From Alkalibacterium pelagium (GTDB taxonomy: Bacteria > Bacillota > Bacilli > Lactobacillales > Carnobacteriaceae_A), in NCBI RefSeq assembly GCF_900109325.1, contig NZ_FNZU01000001.1:62001-126000 (forward strand): 64,000 nt of DNA, written 5' to 3'. The notes beneath the pieces were generated by a model. That model ran no database searches. It was not told the DNA's origin and saw only the letters and a list, made by a program, of their open reading frames with translations. The position numbers and the translations under genes are program-made. Shown here piece after piece: positions 43,998-52,951 of this stretch; within the stretch, counting starts at the first letter, position 1, and every line of letters starts with the position of its first letter.

Positions 43998-46463
43998 ATG
44001 GCTCATTTATTAAAGCAGATTTTTGAGAACGACAAAAAGACTTTACGTCGGTATGGGAAAATCGCCGATAAAATCGAAGCTTTGTCAGGCGATATGGAAG
44101 CACTGTCTGACGATGAACTGAAAGCTAAAACAGAAGAGTTTAAAAAGAGATATTCAGCAGGAGAATCCCTGGACGATCTGCTTGTAGAAGCCTTTGCATC
44201 TATCAGAGAAGGAGCGAGAAGAGTCCTTGGACTTTATCCGTTCAGAGTTCAGCTTATGGGTGGGATCGCTCTTCACGAAGGTAATATCTCCGAGATGAAA
44301 ACTGGTGAAGGTAAAACATTAACGGCGACTATGCCTGTGTACCTTAATGCGATTTCTGGTGAAGGTGCTCACGTGGTTACAGTCAATGACTACCTGGCTA
44401 CACGTGATGCTGATGAAATGGGAGAGCTTTACCGCTGGATGGGATTGACTGTCGGACTGAATCTGAACTCGAAATCATCTGAAGAAAAACGTGAAGCGTA
44501 TAAATGTGATATTACCTATTCCACAAACAACGAGCTGGGATTCGACTATTTAAGAGACAACATGGTTGTTTATAAGGAGCAGATGGTTCAGCGTCCTTTG
44601 AACTTTGCGATCCTGGATGAGGTCGACTCGATCCTCGTGGATGAAGCGAGAACTCCGCTGATCATATCCGGTCAGGCTAACCGCTCGACTTCTTTCTATA
44701 CGCGCTGTGACTTCTTCGTCAAAGGCTTGAAAGAAGAGGAAGACTACACAATCGATCTTCAGTCCAAGTCGATTTCCCTTACTGAAGAAGGGATTGAAAA
44801 GGCTGAGAAGACTTTCCGTGTCTCCAACTTGTATGACATCGAAAACCAGGCTTTAGTGCACCACCTGGATCAGTCATTGAGGGCAAACTTTATCATGCAC
44901 AAGGACTTCGATTATGTTGTTGACGAAGGTGCAGTAAAAATCGTTGACCAGTTTACAGGTCGTATCATGGAAGGGCGTCGTTACTCTGACGGACTTCACC
45001 AGGCGATTGAAGCAAAAGAAAACGTTGAGATTCAGAAAGAATCCAAAACTATGGCCACGATCACGTTCCAGAACTACTTCCGTATGTACAAGAAGCTGTC
45101 AGGGATGACGGGTACTGCTAAGACAGAGGAAGAAGAATTTAGAGAAATCTACAACATGAATGTTGTAGCCATTCCAACGAACCGTCCGCTTATCCGTGAC
45201 GACCGTGACGATCTTCTATATCCGACTCTTGAGAGTAAATTCAATGCTGTGGTTCAGGATATCAAAGAACGTCATGCCAAAGGACAGCCAGTACTTGTCG
45301 GTACGGTTGCAGTTGAAACATCAGAACTGATAAGCAAGCTGCTTAAAAAAGCCGGTGTGCCTCATGAAGTACTGAATGCCAAAAATCACTTCAGAGAAGC
45401 TGAAATTGTCGTGAATGCCGGACAGCCCGGTGCGGTAACGATCGCAACGAATATGGCTGGTCGTGGTACTGATATCAAACTGGGACCTGGAGTCAAAGAA
45501 CTCGGGGGACTGGCCGTTATCGGAACAGAGCGACACGAATCCAGACGTATCGATAATCAGCTGCGTGGACGTGCCGGACGTCAGGGAGATCCGGGAGTAT
45601 CACAATTCTATCTCTCTCTTGAAGATGATCTTATGAAACGATTCGGTTCAGAGCGTATCCGCATGGTTCTTGAGCAGCTTAAAATTGCAGAAGACGATGC
45701 TGTGATTCAGAGTAGAATGATCAGCCGTCAAGTGGAATCAGCTCAGAAGCGTGTGGAAGGGAACAACTATGATACCCGTCGTAATGTCCTGAAATACGAT
45801 GATGTCATGAGAGAACAGCGTGAAGTCATTTATTCCCAGCGTCAGGAAGTGATTCTGGAACAGGAATCCCTTGGTTATGTTACAATTCCGATGATCAGAA
45901 GAACGATCGAACGTTATGTTCAGCTGAATACTCAGCAGGAAGACAAATCGAAATGGAACCTGGCACACATTGAAGAATTTGCGCATACTGTACTTGTTCA
46001 TCCAGAAGACCTGACCCAGGATGACCTTAAAGGGAAGTCGGCTTCTCAAATCACTGACCTGCTAGTCGATTTGGCACGTGCCAATTACGATGAGAAAACA
46101 TCTCAGCTTAACGGAAAGGAACAAGTCCTTGAATTTGAGAAAGTGGTTATCCTCAGAGTCGTCGACCGTAAATGGACGGATCATATCGACCAGATGGATC
46201 AGCTGCGTCAGGGAATCGGACTGCGTTCATATGGACAGTTCAATCCACTGACCGAATATCAGCAGGAAGGTTTTACGCTGTTTGAGGAAATGATCGGAGA
46301 GATCGAGTACGAAGTGACTCGTCTGCTGATGAAATCTCAAATCAGACAGAACCTGCAAAGAGAACAGGCTACTCCTAATGGCGGGAAGAAACAGAATGTC
46401 CGACGTAAAAACGAAAAGCCAACTTATTCTCACGATGAGGAAACACATACGAGAATGGGATAA
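43998..46463 (+). CDS. secA: Preprotein translocase ATPase SecA
   Basis: 821 residues. Walker A is [14 protein letters not shown] (about residue 98), Walker [21 protein letters not shown] (about 205-224), then the preprotein-binding domain, [15 protein letters not shown]-like helicase motif, and [13 protein letters not shown]. The C-terminus ends in a polar tail ([13 protein letters not shown]...) without the Cys-rich zinc motif (CxCxSGx8CH) that ends many SecA proteins. It drives secretory proteins through SecYEG at the membrane. GAGGAG precedes the ATG. Confidence 0.97.
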   Translation: MAHLLKQIFENDKKTLRRYGKIADKIEALSGDMEALSDDELKAKTEEFKKRYSAGESLDDLLVEAFASIREGARRVLGLYPFRVQLMGGIALHEGNISEMKTGEGKTLTATMPVYLNAISGEGAHVVTVNDYLATRDADEMGELYRWMGLTVGLNLNSKSSEEKREAYKCDITYSTNNELGFDYLRDNMVVYKEQMVQRPLNFAILDEVDSILVDEARTPLIISGQANRSTSFYTRCDFFVKGLKEEEDYTIDLQSKSISLTEEGIEKAEKTFRVSNLYDIENQALVHHLDQSLRANFIMHKDFDYVVDEGAVKIVDQFTGRIMEGRRYSDGLHQAIEAKENVEIQKESKTMATITFQNYFRMYKKLSGMTGTAKTEEEEFREIYNMNVVAIPTNRPLIRDDRDDLLYPTLESKFNAVVQDIKERHAKGQPVLVGTVAVETSELISKLLKKAGVPHEVLNAKNHFREAEIVVNAGQPGAVTIATNMAGRGTDIKLGPGVKELGGLAVIGTERHESRRIDNQLRGRAGRQGDPGVSQFYLSLEDDLMKRFGSERIRMVLEQLKIAEDDAVIQSRMISRQVESAQKRVEGNNYDTRRNVLKYDDVMREQREVIYSQRQEVILEQESLGYVTIPMIRRTIERYVQLNTQQEDKSKWNLAHIEEFAHTVLVHPEDLTQDDLKGKSASQITDLLVDLARANYDEKTSQLNGKEQVLEFEKVVILRVVDRKWTDHIDQMDQLRQGIGLRSYGQFNPLTEYQQEGFTLFEEMIGEIEYEVTRLLMKSQIRQNLQREQATPNGGKKQNVRRKNEKPTYSHDEETHTRMG

Positions 46464-46478
46464 GAAGAATAATGGGAG

Positions 46479-46511
46479 AAAGGAACGGATAACCCTATCT
46501 GTTCCTTTTCC
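46479..46511 (+). terminator. Terminator or attenuator between secA and prfB
   Basis: AAAGGAACGGAT pairs with ATCTGTTCCTTT (one G-U pair), followed by TCCTT. The broken T-run may allow part of the transcripts to continue into prfB. Confidence 0.7.
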
Positions 46512-46534
46512 TTACGATTAAATGGAGGATGACT

Positions 46535-47642
46535 ATGGAAATTAGTGAAATGTCTCAAAAATTAACTTCAGCCAAACAGAAGGTTGAAGACTTCAGGGGG
46601 TCTCTTTGACTTAGAGGCACTGGAAACAGATATAGCAGAGTTTGATCACATGATGGCGGATCCCGATTTCTGGAACAATCAGGAGTCTGCACAGAAAGTC
46701 ATTAAAGAAGCAAATGAAGTAAAAAGTGTATACCAGTCATTCACATCACTTGAAGCAAAAACTGAAGAAGTAGAACTTCTGATAGACATGCTCAGGGATG
46801 AAGATGATCCGGATATAAGAGAAGAAATAGTTTCAACGTTAGCAGTGCTTGATAAAGCCGTCGAGCAGTTTGAGCTGGATATGCTGCTTAGCGAGCCTTA
46901 TGACAAGAACAATGCGATTATCGAGCTCCATCCGGGTGCCGGCGGAACGGAATCTCAGGACTGGGGAGAAATGCTTTACCGTATGTATACACGCTGGATC
47001 GATAAAAAAGGCTTCAGCTATGAGGTGCTTGAATACCAGAGTGGTGACGAAGCAGGAATAAAAAGTGCCACCCTGCTGGTTAAAGGGGTGAATGCATATG
47101 GCATGCTGAAAGCTGAAAAAGGAGTTCACCGTCTAGTGCGGATCTCTCCATTTGATTCAAGTGGTCGCCGTCACACGTCATTTGTCTCGATCGATGTGAC
47201 ACCTGAGATCAATGAAGATATTGATATTGAGATCAACCCGGATGATATACGGGTCGATACGTTCAGAGCGAGCGGAGCAGGTGGGCAGCACATCAATAAA
47301 ACAGAGTCGGCTGTCAGGATCACTCATAAAGAAACAGGACTTGTCGCATCCAGTCAGGCTGGACGATCACAGCTGGCTAACAGAGAGACAGCTATGAACA
47401 TGCTGAAAGCTAAGTTGTATCAGAAAGAACTGGAAGAGAAGCAGAAAGAAATGGATGAAATAAGAGGAGAACAAAAAGAAATTGGATGGGGATCTCAAAT
47501 TAGATCTTATGTATTCCACCCATATTCAATGGTGAAAGATCACAGAACAAACTACGAAACGGGTAATACTGATGCCGTTATGGATGGGGATCTGGATCCG
47601 TTTATCGAGTCTTATCTTCGTGCATCAATGCATCGGTCATAA
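46535..47642 (+). CDS. prfB: Peptide chain release factor 2, programmed +1 frameshift
   Basis: Translation starts at the ATG 46535 (GGAGG upstream), reads 24 codons and meets an in-frame TGA at 46607. The site CTT TGA C preceded by AGGGGG (46595-46600) is the classic RF2 autoregulatory frameshift; a +1 slip continues in the long frame to 47642, giving about 368 residues. GGQ is in [18 protein letters not shown] (about residue 250). The tripeptide anticodon region carries SPF ([12 protein letters not shown]), as expected for RF2 recognising UGA/UAA. Low RF2 lets TGA pause and shift, raising RF2. Confidence 0.97.
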
Positions 47643-47680
47643 ATGAGCTGTTTAATATAAGCAGGTATAAATATGCATAT

Positions 47681-47722
47681 AAAAGAATGATCCAGTATCA
47701 GTCGGATCATTCTTTTATTTTT
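47681..47722 (+). terminator. Terminator of prfB
   Basis: AAAAGAATGATCC pairs with GGATCATTCTTTT, 13 base pairs, 10-base loop, then ATTTTTT. Confidence 0.92.
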
Positions 47723-48227
47723 TATAGCTTGAATTTAGTACTAAGTAAAAATATATGACTAAGCCGTCAACGTTGTCAGAGGAGATTTTAAAAAAGAATA
47801 GAAAACTTAATTCAATATATATATTCATTAATATAAGACTTTTCGCAGACGGAGTGAACATTTATTAATATGTCGACAATTGTCAAAAATCGGACATAAT
47901 TATATGTCAAGACGACGTTTATGTATGTAACAAACGATTTGGCTACGTTTACCCATTTTGTTCAGGTTAAAAAGTCTTTTTATATTGCGCATTCCCAAAA
48001 AAATGGCTTACTAGCACTTGTAATGGAGAATTAAACCCGTTATGGTTAGGTAAGCAATGTTATCTGTTTCCAAATAATACGGTTTCCTTACAATGAAATA
48101 TTTTTGTAATTGTTTTAAAACAGACATCTGTTTTCCCAATGATATACTAATGAAGGCTGGAAAAAGCCATAGCACATAGCAGACCAGAAGTAAGAAGTTA
48201 AAATCTCAATAGATAGGTGATTATTTA
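47723..48227. promoter_or_regulatory. Long AT-rich control region upstream of ftsE
   Basis: No gene in 505 bases. Contents: TTGTTC (47958-47963), 17 bases, TATATT (47981-47986) as one possible promoter; an extended -10 TGaTATACT (48140-48148) as another. Inverted repeats GACATA-atta-TATGTC (47893-47908) and a perfect AAAACAGA-ca-TCTGTTTT (48117-48134), the latter over the -35 position of the second promoter. A small GGCT/AGCC hairpin lies in the leader. The rest shows nothing I can name. Confidence 0.55.
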
Positions 48228-48914
48228 ATGATAGAAATGACTAATGTCTACAAAAAATACCCTAATGGCATTACTGCTATAAACGGTCTTGATGTAAGAA
48301 TCGACCAGGGTGAATTTGTATATGTTGTAGGTCCAAGTGGAGCGGGTAAATCTACATTTATTAAAATGATTTACAGAGAAGAAGTTCCAACTAAAGGAAA
48401 TGTAAAAGTAGGAGAATTTGACTTAGTGAAACTGAAAGCTAAGAAAGTTCCTTTCTTAAGAAGACATGTCGGTGTGGTTTATCAGGATTTTAAACTGCTG
48501 CCAAGACTGACTGTATATGAAAACGTCGCTTATGCGATGCAGGTAGTGGGAAAAAATCCGAAACAGATTCAGAAACGTGTACTGGAAGTCCTCGATCTTG
48601 TTGGACTGAAGCACAAAGTACGTATGTTTCCAAATGAACTGTCTGGTGGAGAACAGCAGCGTGTGGCGATTGCACGAGCAATCACTAACATGCCACGAGT
48701 ACTGATTGCAGATGAACCGACGGGTAACTTAGACCCTGAAACAGCATGGGGGATTATGGATTTGCTTGAAGAAATCAACAACCAGGGAACAACGATCATT
48801 ATGGCTACACATAATAGTGATATTGTAAACCGAGTGAGACACAGAGTACTGGCAGTTGAAAACGGCCGTATTGCCCGTGACCAGGAAGAAGGGGTGTACG
48901 GATATGAAAACTAG
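48228..48914 (+). CDS. ftsE: Cell division ATP-binding protein FtsE
   Basis: 228 residues. Walker A GPSGAGKST (about residue 36), the Q-loop VVYQDFKLLPRLTVYENVA, signature [16 protein letters not shown], Walker B VLIADEPTGNLDPET and switch His in MATHN are all present. It is the ATPase of the FtsEX complex, which controls wall hydrolases from the cytosolic side at the division or elongation site. ftsX overlaps its end. Confidence 0.97.
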   Translation: MIEMTNVYKKYPNGITAINGLDVRIDQGEFVYVVGPSGAGKSTFIKMIYREEVPTKGNVKVGEFDLVKLKAKKVPFLRRHVGVVYQDFKLLPRLTVYENVAYAMQVVGKNPKQIQKRVLEVLDLVGLKHKVRMFPNELSGGEQQRVAIARAITNMPRVLIADEPTGNLDPETAWGIMDLLEEINNQGTTIIMATHNSDIVNRVRHRVLAVENGRIARDQEEGVYGYEN

Positions 48915-49791
48915 AACATTCTGGAGACACATAAAGGAATCATTTAAAAGTATTAAACGTAATGGATGGATGACAGTCGCTGCGGTCAGTGCAGTTGCAG
49001 TTACGCTGCTTCTTGTAGGGAGCTTCATTGCAATCCTGATGAACGTCAACAAACTTGCGACGGATGTTGAAGAGGATGTCAGTGTCAGAGTTTACATCGA
49101 TCTGGCTGCCGAAGAAGAAGATCAGGAAGCTCTGCAGCAGAATCTTGAAGAACTGGATGAAGTGGAACAAGTTGTTTTCTCAAGCAGAGATGATGAACTG
49201 AGTCAGGTTATCGGAAGCTACGGAGACGAGTTCGGGCTGTTCGATGGTGATGACAACCCGCTTTACGATGTATTCATCGTCAATACTGCTGCTCCTGAAG
49301 TCACATCAGACGTAGCTGATCAAGTCGAAGATATGAACTATGTGGCAGATGTAAACTATGGTGGAGCGACAGCTGATCGCTTATTCGAAGTCATGGCTAC
49401 AGTGAGGAATGTCGGAGCAGTTATCATTGTTGCACTGATTTTCACTGCTGTTTTCCTGATTGCAAATACAATCAGAATTACGATATTCTCAAGACGTACT
49501 GAAATCGAGATCATGAAACTTGTAGGAGCAACCAACTGGTTCATCCGCTGGCCATTCCTCATTGAAGGAGCGCTTATCGGATTTATCGGAGCACTGATTC
49601 CAGTTTCAATCATCTCTTATATTTATCTTAGCGGATTTGATACCATTATGACTTATCTGTCAGGAACCTATTTTGCCTTACTGGCACCCAATCCGTTCCT
49701 GGTTCAGCTGGTTGCACTTCTTCTGACGATTGGTGTCGTCATTGGTAGTGTCGGATCATCTCTATCCATCAGAAAGTTCCTGAAAGTTTAA
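48904..49791 (+). CDS. ftsX: Cell division permease-like protein FtsX
   Basis: 295 residues with four membrane spans (about 23-45, 170-195, 218-245, 262-285) and a large extracellular loop between spans 1 and 2 that contacts the hydrolase. ETIEIMKLVGATNWFIRWPF-like sequence (seen as RRTEIEIMKLVGATNWFIRW) is the FtsX cytosolic coupling motif. I use the ATG at 48904 that overlaps ftsE; an in-frame ATG at 48856 lies deeper inside ftsE. Confidence 0.96.
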   Translation: MKTRTFWRHIKESFKSIKRNGWMTVAAVSAVAVTLLLVGSFIAILMNVNKLATDVEEDVSVRVYIDLAAEEEDQEALQQNLEELDEVEQVVFSSRDDELSQVIGSYGDEFGLFDGDDNPLYDVFIVNTAAPEVTSDVADQVEDMNYVADVNYGGATADRLFEVMATVRNVGAVIIVALIFTAVFLIANTIRITIFSRRTEIEIMKLVGATNWFIRWPFLIEGALIGFIGALIPVSIISYIYLSGFDTIMTYLSGTYFALLAPNPFLVQLVALLLTIGVVIGSVGSSLSIRKFLKV

Positions 49792-49802
49792 GGTCATTTA
49801 AG

Positions 49803-49820
49803 GAGAGGGGCTTCCCTCTC
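49803..49820 (+). other. Hairpin between ftsX and its hydrolase gene
   Basis: GAGAGGG-gctt-CCCTCTC, a perfect 7-bp stem with no T-run after it. It may mark an mRNA processing or stability point more than an end of transcription. Confidence 0.5.
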
Positions 49821-49861
49821 GTACATATAAAAACAGAATAGCAGAAAAGAGGCAGACAGAC

Positions 49862-51043
49862 GTGGATAATAGAAGTAAATTGAAGAATGCGATTGTAGCA
49901 GGGATAATAGGAATGACTGTATTGAGTGGGATACCGTTTAAAGCGGGGGCTACTCCTCTTACAGAAGGCGACTATTCTGAACGAATGGACGCTCTTGATT
50001 CGAAGGAAGAAGAAGCAGAACAGAAACTGAACGACATTGCCGGGAAAATCGAAGCGACTGAACAGGAAGCTGAAGAATTAATTCAGCAGCTTGAAGAAAC
50101 AGCCGACGAACTTGAGGCAATTCAGGATGAAATAAGTACCGTTTCTAAACAGATCGAACAGAGAGAAGAACAGCTTCAGTCTCAGATTCGTGCGATGCAA
50201 GTCACTGGACAATCCGGTAATGTTCTCAGATTTATTTTAGACTCCGAGTCACTTAGCGATGCGTTCGGACGTATCGATGTAGTGAATACCTTGTTTTCTG
50301 CGAACCAGAACCTTATGGAAAAACAGATAGAGGATAAAGAGCTGATTGCAGCGAATGAACGTCTGACAATCAAAAAACAGGAAGAGCAGACCCTTTTAGC
50401 AGCAAACTTGGAAAACTCTAAAGTTCAGCTGGAAGAAAGTCTTGCCGAACAGGAAATGATGATGGCTGCCATAGCAGCAGAACGCTCCCAGGTAAGAGAA
50501 GAAAGAGAAGCATACTTAGCACAGCAGCGCGAAAGTCAGCGTCGATTGGAAGAAATTCAGACCTCAAGAACAGCTGCTGAATCTGCGGCACCAGTCAATG
50601 TGTCAGAAGCATCTGAGGAGGCTCAGGTCAGTACGAGTTCTTCCAGCAAACCAGCTGAAGAAAAACCAGAGCCTGCAGCACCAGCTGCATCAGGCGGAGT
50701 GATCAGCAATGCTCACAGTCTGACAGGATCACGTTATTCATATGGCGGGACAACACCTGCAGGATTCGATTGTTCAGGATATACCCAGTTTGTTTTCCGT
50801 CGTGCTGGAAGAAGCATTCCAAGAAGTGCGGCAGCACAGTTCGGAGCCAGCAGACGTGTTTCTTTATCAGAAGCACAGCCTGGTGATCTAATTTTCTTTA
50901 ATCAGTCAGGATCAGTCGATCACGTAGGTATTTACCTTGGCGGAGGCCGCTTTATTGGTGCACAGACATCAACTGGTGTAGCGGTGGCTTCATTTACGTC
51001 AGGTTACTGGTCTAACTATGTAGCAGGTTTTGGACGTCCATAA
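49862..51043 (+). CDS. FtsEX-associated peptidoglycan hydrolase, CwlO/PcsB type
   Basis: 393 residues, GTG start. A signal peptide (about 1-31, cleavage near AGA-TPL) is followed by a long coiled coil (about 40-240, rich in E, Q, K) as in CwlO and PcsB, a low-complexity Ser/Ala/Pro/Glu linker (about 240-278), and a C-terminal NlpC/P60 domain with the catalytic Cys304 in GFDCSGYTQF and His in VDHVGIYL. The coiled coil should engage FtsX outside the cell, making hydrolysis dependent on FtsE ATP turnover. It directly follows ftsX. PcsB ends in a CHAP domain, so CwlO is the closer analogue. Confidence 0.92.
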   Translation: MDNRSKLKNAIVAGIIGMTVLSGIPFKAGATPLTEGDYSERMDALDSKEEEAEQKLNDIAGKIEATEQEAEELIQQLEETADELEAIQDEISTVSKQIEQREEQLQSQIRAMQVTGQSGNVLRFILDSESLSDAFGRIDVVNTLFSANQNLMEKQIEDKELIAANERLTIKKQEEQTLLAANLENSKVQLEESLAEQEMMMAAIAAERSQVREEREAYLAQQRESQRRLEEIQTSRTAAESAAPVNVSEASEEAQVSTSSSSKPAEEKPEPAAPAASGGVISNAHSLTGSRYSYGGTTPAGFDCSGYTQFVFRRAGRSIPRSAAAQFGASRRVSLSEAQPGDLIFFNQSGSVDHVGIYLGGGRFIGAQTSTGVAVASFTSGYWSNYVAGFGRP

Positions 51044-51051
51044 ACTAATAG

Positions 51052-51096
51052 AACCTCTCACTCGTCGACGATGATCGATTAGTGAGAGGTTTTTTA
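51052..51096 (+). terminator. Terminator of the ftsEX-hydrolase unit
   Basis: AACCTCTCACT pairs with AGTGAGAGGTT, with ATCG/CGAT pairing in the loop, then five more T. Confidence 0.9.
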
Positions 51097-51185
51097 TTTA
51101 TCCAGAAGTTTTTGCTAGAACCAGCCCCTATTTTCAGGTGGGTATGATAAAATGATGAAGAGAAAGAAAAGAAGGGATGACCAGC

Positions 51186-52388
51186 ATGACCGTATTGCAA
51201 AATATTCTACTCGCACTAGTTTTATTCATCTTACAGCCGACCTTTCTTGTCGGAACAGCACTCGTCTTTATAGCTAAGAGCAGACGTTTCAAGTACTCAC
51301 GTCACCAATTGAGAGCCAGCATATACAAGGATCACTATGAATTGAAGCGATTCTTCTTATGGGGACTTATACCTGGAGCAGTCTTATCTGCTGTGTCTTT
51401 CATTGCGGGGCTGCCGGTCAGTCTTGACTGGATCATTGCGTATCAAATCGTTACGCTGCTCATACTTGGCTTTGGCTACCGTTTTCTTCATCCGGTGTTT
51501 ACATTCAGTCTCTCAGCATTGCTGATTCTTGCTTTGGGATATTTTGTTCCAGAAAATATGAGTGTCACAGTAATTGTCGGTCAGTTTAACAGCCCCCTCA
51601 TACATGGAGACAGTTTATCTTTTCAGGGGCTGCAGCCGATACTGGCACTGGTTATCCTGATTTTACTGAGCACGATTCTTACTCTTCATATTGCTAAAAT
51701 CAATCAGTTTACACCACGCTTTCTGAAAACAAAGCGAGGAAAACTCGTTGCCCGATACCGTATGACACCATTGTGGCTGATTCCACTGGTGGTTGTCGTT
51801 CCCGGGACTACCTTTACACAATTGTTTGACTGGTGGCCAGTCTTCTCAATAGGCGGTCAGCCTTATTCTTTCCTGATTTTACCTGTTCTGGTAGGCTTCA
51901 GGTACACAGTACAGGCTCAGATGCCGACTCAAGCTAAAAATTTGCTGGTAAAAGATTTTGTTGTATTATCGGTTATCGGGGTTATCTTGTTTGGACTGAC
52001 ATTCTGGCAGGTTGAATTAGCTGCTGTTGGATTAGCTCTCCTTGTTATCGGAGGAGTTATAGTGCTGTATAGACACAGATTGAGGGAAAGAAAATGGAAC
52101 TTCCGGTTTGGGCCGGCTGAAGAAGGTCTGCGTGTAGTAGCCGTAAGACCTGGCAGTCCAGCCGAAAAAATGGACATTGAAATTGGAGATGCGATTCTCG
52201 AGTCCAACCAGAAAAAACTTGAGAGTGCCGAAGATTTCACCGAATCACTGTTCCTGAGCCGCTCATACTGCAAGCTGAAGATAAAACGCATTGATGGTGA
52301 GCTTGTCATGACGGAGACTGCACTGTATGAAAATGATCCGCATGACTTAGGCGTCATTCTCTTGGAAGAAATTAGTGTGGTTAAATAA
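51186..52388 (+). CDS. minJ: Polytopic membrane protein with C-terminal PDZ domain, MinJ-like
   Basis: 400 residues: about eight hydrophobic segments (1-300) then a PDZ-like domain (about 305-375, LRVVAVRPGSPAEKMDIEIGD). Size, topology and position after ftsEX match Bacillus MinJ (YvjD), which links DivIVA to MinD at cell poles. Assignment rests on architecture and gene order, not on a residue-level match, so the symbol is tentative. I use the ATG at 51186, about 9 bases after AAGGG, since the ATG at 51177 touches that site. MinD or DivIVA are not in the window. Confidence 0.75.
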   Translation: MTVLQNILLALVLFILQPTFLVGTALVFIAKSRRFKYSRHQLRASIYKDHYELKRFFLWGLIPGAVLSAVSFIAGLPVSLDWIIAYQIVTLLILGFGYRFLHPVFTFSLSALLILALGYFVPENMSVTVIVGQFNSPLIHGDSLSFQGLQPILALVILILLSTILTLHIAKINQFTPRFLKTKRGKLVARYRMTPLWLIPLVVVVPGTTFTQLFDWWPVFSIGGQPYSFLILPVLVGFRYTVQAQMPTQAKNLLVKDFVVLSVIGVILFGLTFWQVELAAVGLALLVIGGVIVLYRHRLRERKWNFRFGPAEEGLRVVAVRPGSPAEKMDIEIGDAILESNQKKLESAEDFTESLFLSRSYCKLKIKRIDGELVMTETALYENDPHDLGVILLEEISVVK

Positions 52389-52438
52389 AAGGATCTCACT
52401 GGTCTAATTAAAGACTGACAATTTAATATAAAATGATA

Positions 52439-52494
52439 CAGCACGGTCCCGGTTCTTCCTTTGGTTTTCGGGAGGTCGGGACCGTGCTGTTTTA
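52439..52494 (+). terminator. Terminator of the MinJ-like gene
   Basis: CAGCACGGTCCCG pairs with CGGGACCGTGCTG, 13 base pairs around a 25-base loop, followed by TTTTACTTTT. Confidence 0.88.
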
Positions 52495-52570
52495 CTTTTC
52501 TTTTTTAGTGAAGAATGGCTTCATAGATATAAAAAACTGACATATACGATACAGTTTTTGACAGGAAGAG

Positions 52571-52620
52571 TTGATTAAATAATTAAATATGTTAGAATGA
52601 ACATATGAAGATATATTCAT
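52571..52620 (+). promoter_or_regulatory. Promoter and ArsR/SmtB operator of the metal-export unit
   Basis: TTGATT (52571-52576), a 16-base spacer and TAGAAT (52593-52598). Overlapping the -10 and start is a near-perfect inverted repeat at 52597-52620: arms ATGAACATAT and ATATATTCAT (9 of 10 bases complementary) around GAAG. That is the form of SmtB/CzrA operators. Binding here would block polymerase until metal releases the repressor. Confidence 0.8.
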
Positions 52621-52653
52621 GTAAAGTACATATAACGATTAAGGAGAATGACT

Positions 52654-52947
52654 ATGACCCTTTCCAATCAGACGATCAGCGAAGTAACTGATCTGTTTAA
52701 AGCGTTAAGTGATCCCGGGCGTCTAAAAATAATCTATGCGCTTTCTGATTCTGAAATGAGTGTGACTGAGCTGGCTGAAAGCCTTGATATAGAACAGTCA
52801 TCGCTTTCTCACCAACTCAAGATACTTAAAAATGTCCGGCTTGTCAGTGTTAGAAGAGAAGGCAGAAAAAGGCTGTATTCGCTAGCTGATGAACATGTTT
52901 ATACCTTACTGACACAAGTCATATCACATGCAAATGAAAAGAGGTAA
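52654..52947 (+). CDS. ArsR/SmtB family metal-responsive repressor
   Basis: 97 residues, a single winged helix-turn-helix: LFKALSDPGRLKIIYALSD, then ELAESLDIEQSSLSHQLKIL (recognition helix, about 42-61) and a wing RREGRKRLYSL. The C-terminal helix DEHVYTLLTQVISHANEKR offers Asp/His residues of the alpha5 zinc site as in CzrA (D-x-H ... H-x2-H-like). No Cys-based site is present, which favours Zn(II)/Co(II) sensing. I choose the ATG at 52654, 7 bases after AAGGAG, over the ATG at 52648. Confidence 0.9.
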   Translation: MTLSNQTISEVTDLFKALSDPGRLKIIYALSDSEMSVTELAESLDIEQSSLSHQLKILKNVRLVSVRREGRKRLYSLADEHVYTLLTQVISHANEKR

Positions 52948-52951
52948 TCAT

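Noticed and set aside
46535-46609. prfB as a pseudogene because of an early TGA
   Set aside because: The stop is part of the programmed RF2 frameshift site.
47878-47905. WalR (TGTWAH-n5-TGTWAH) box upstream of ftsE
   Set aside because: TGTCGA and TGTCAA are spaced 4 bases apart and have C at the fourth position, so the match fails.
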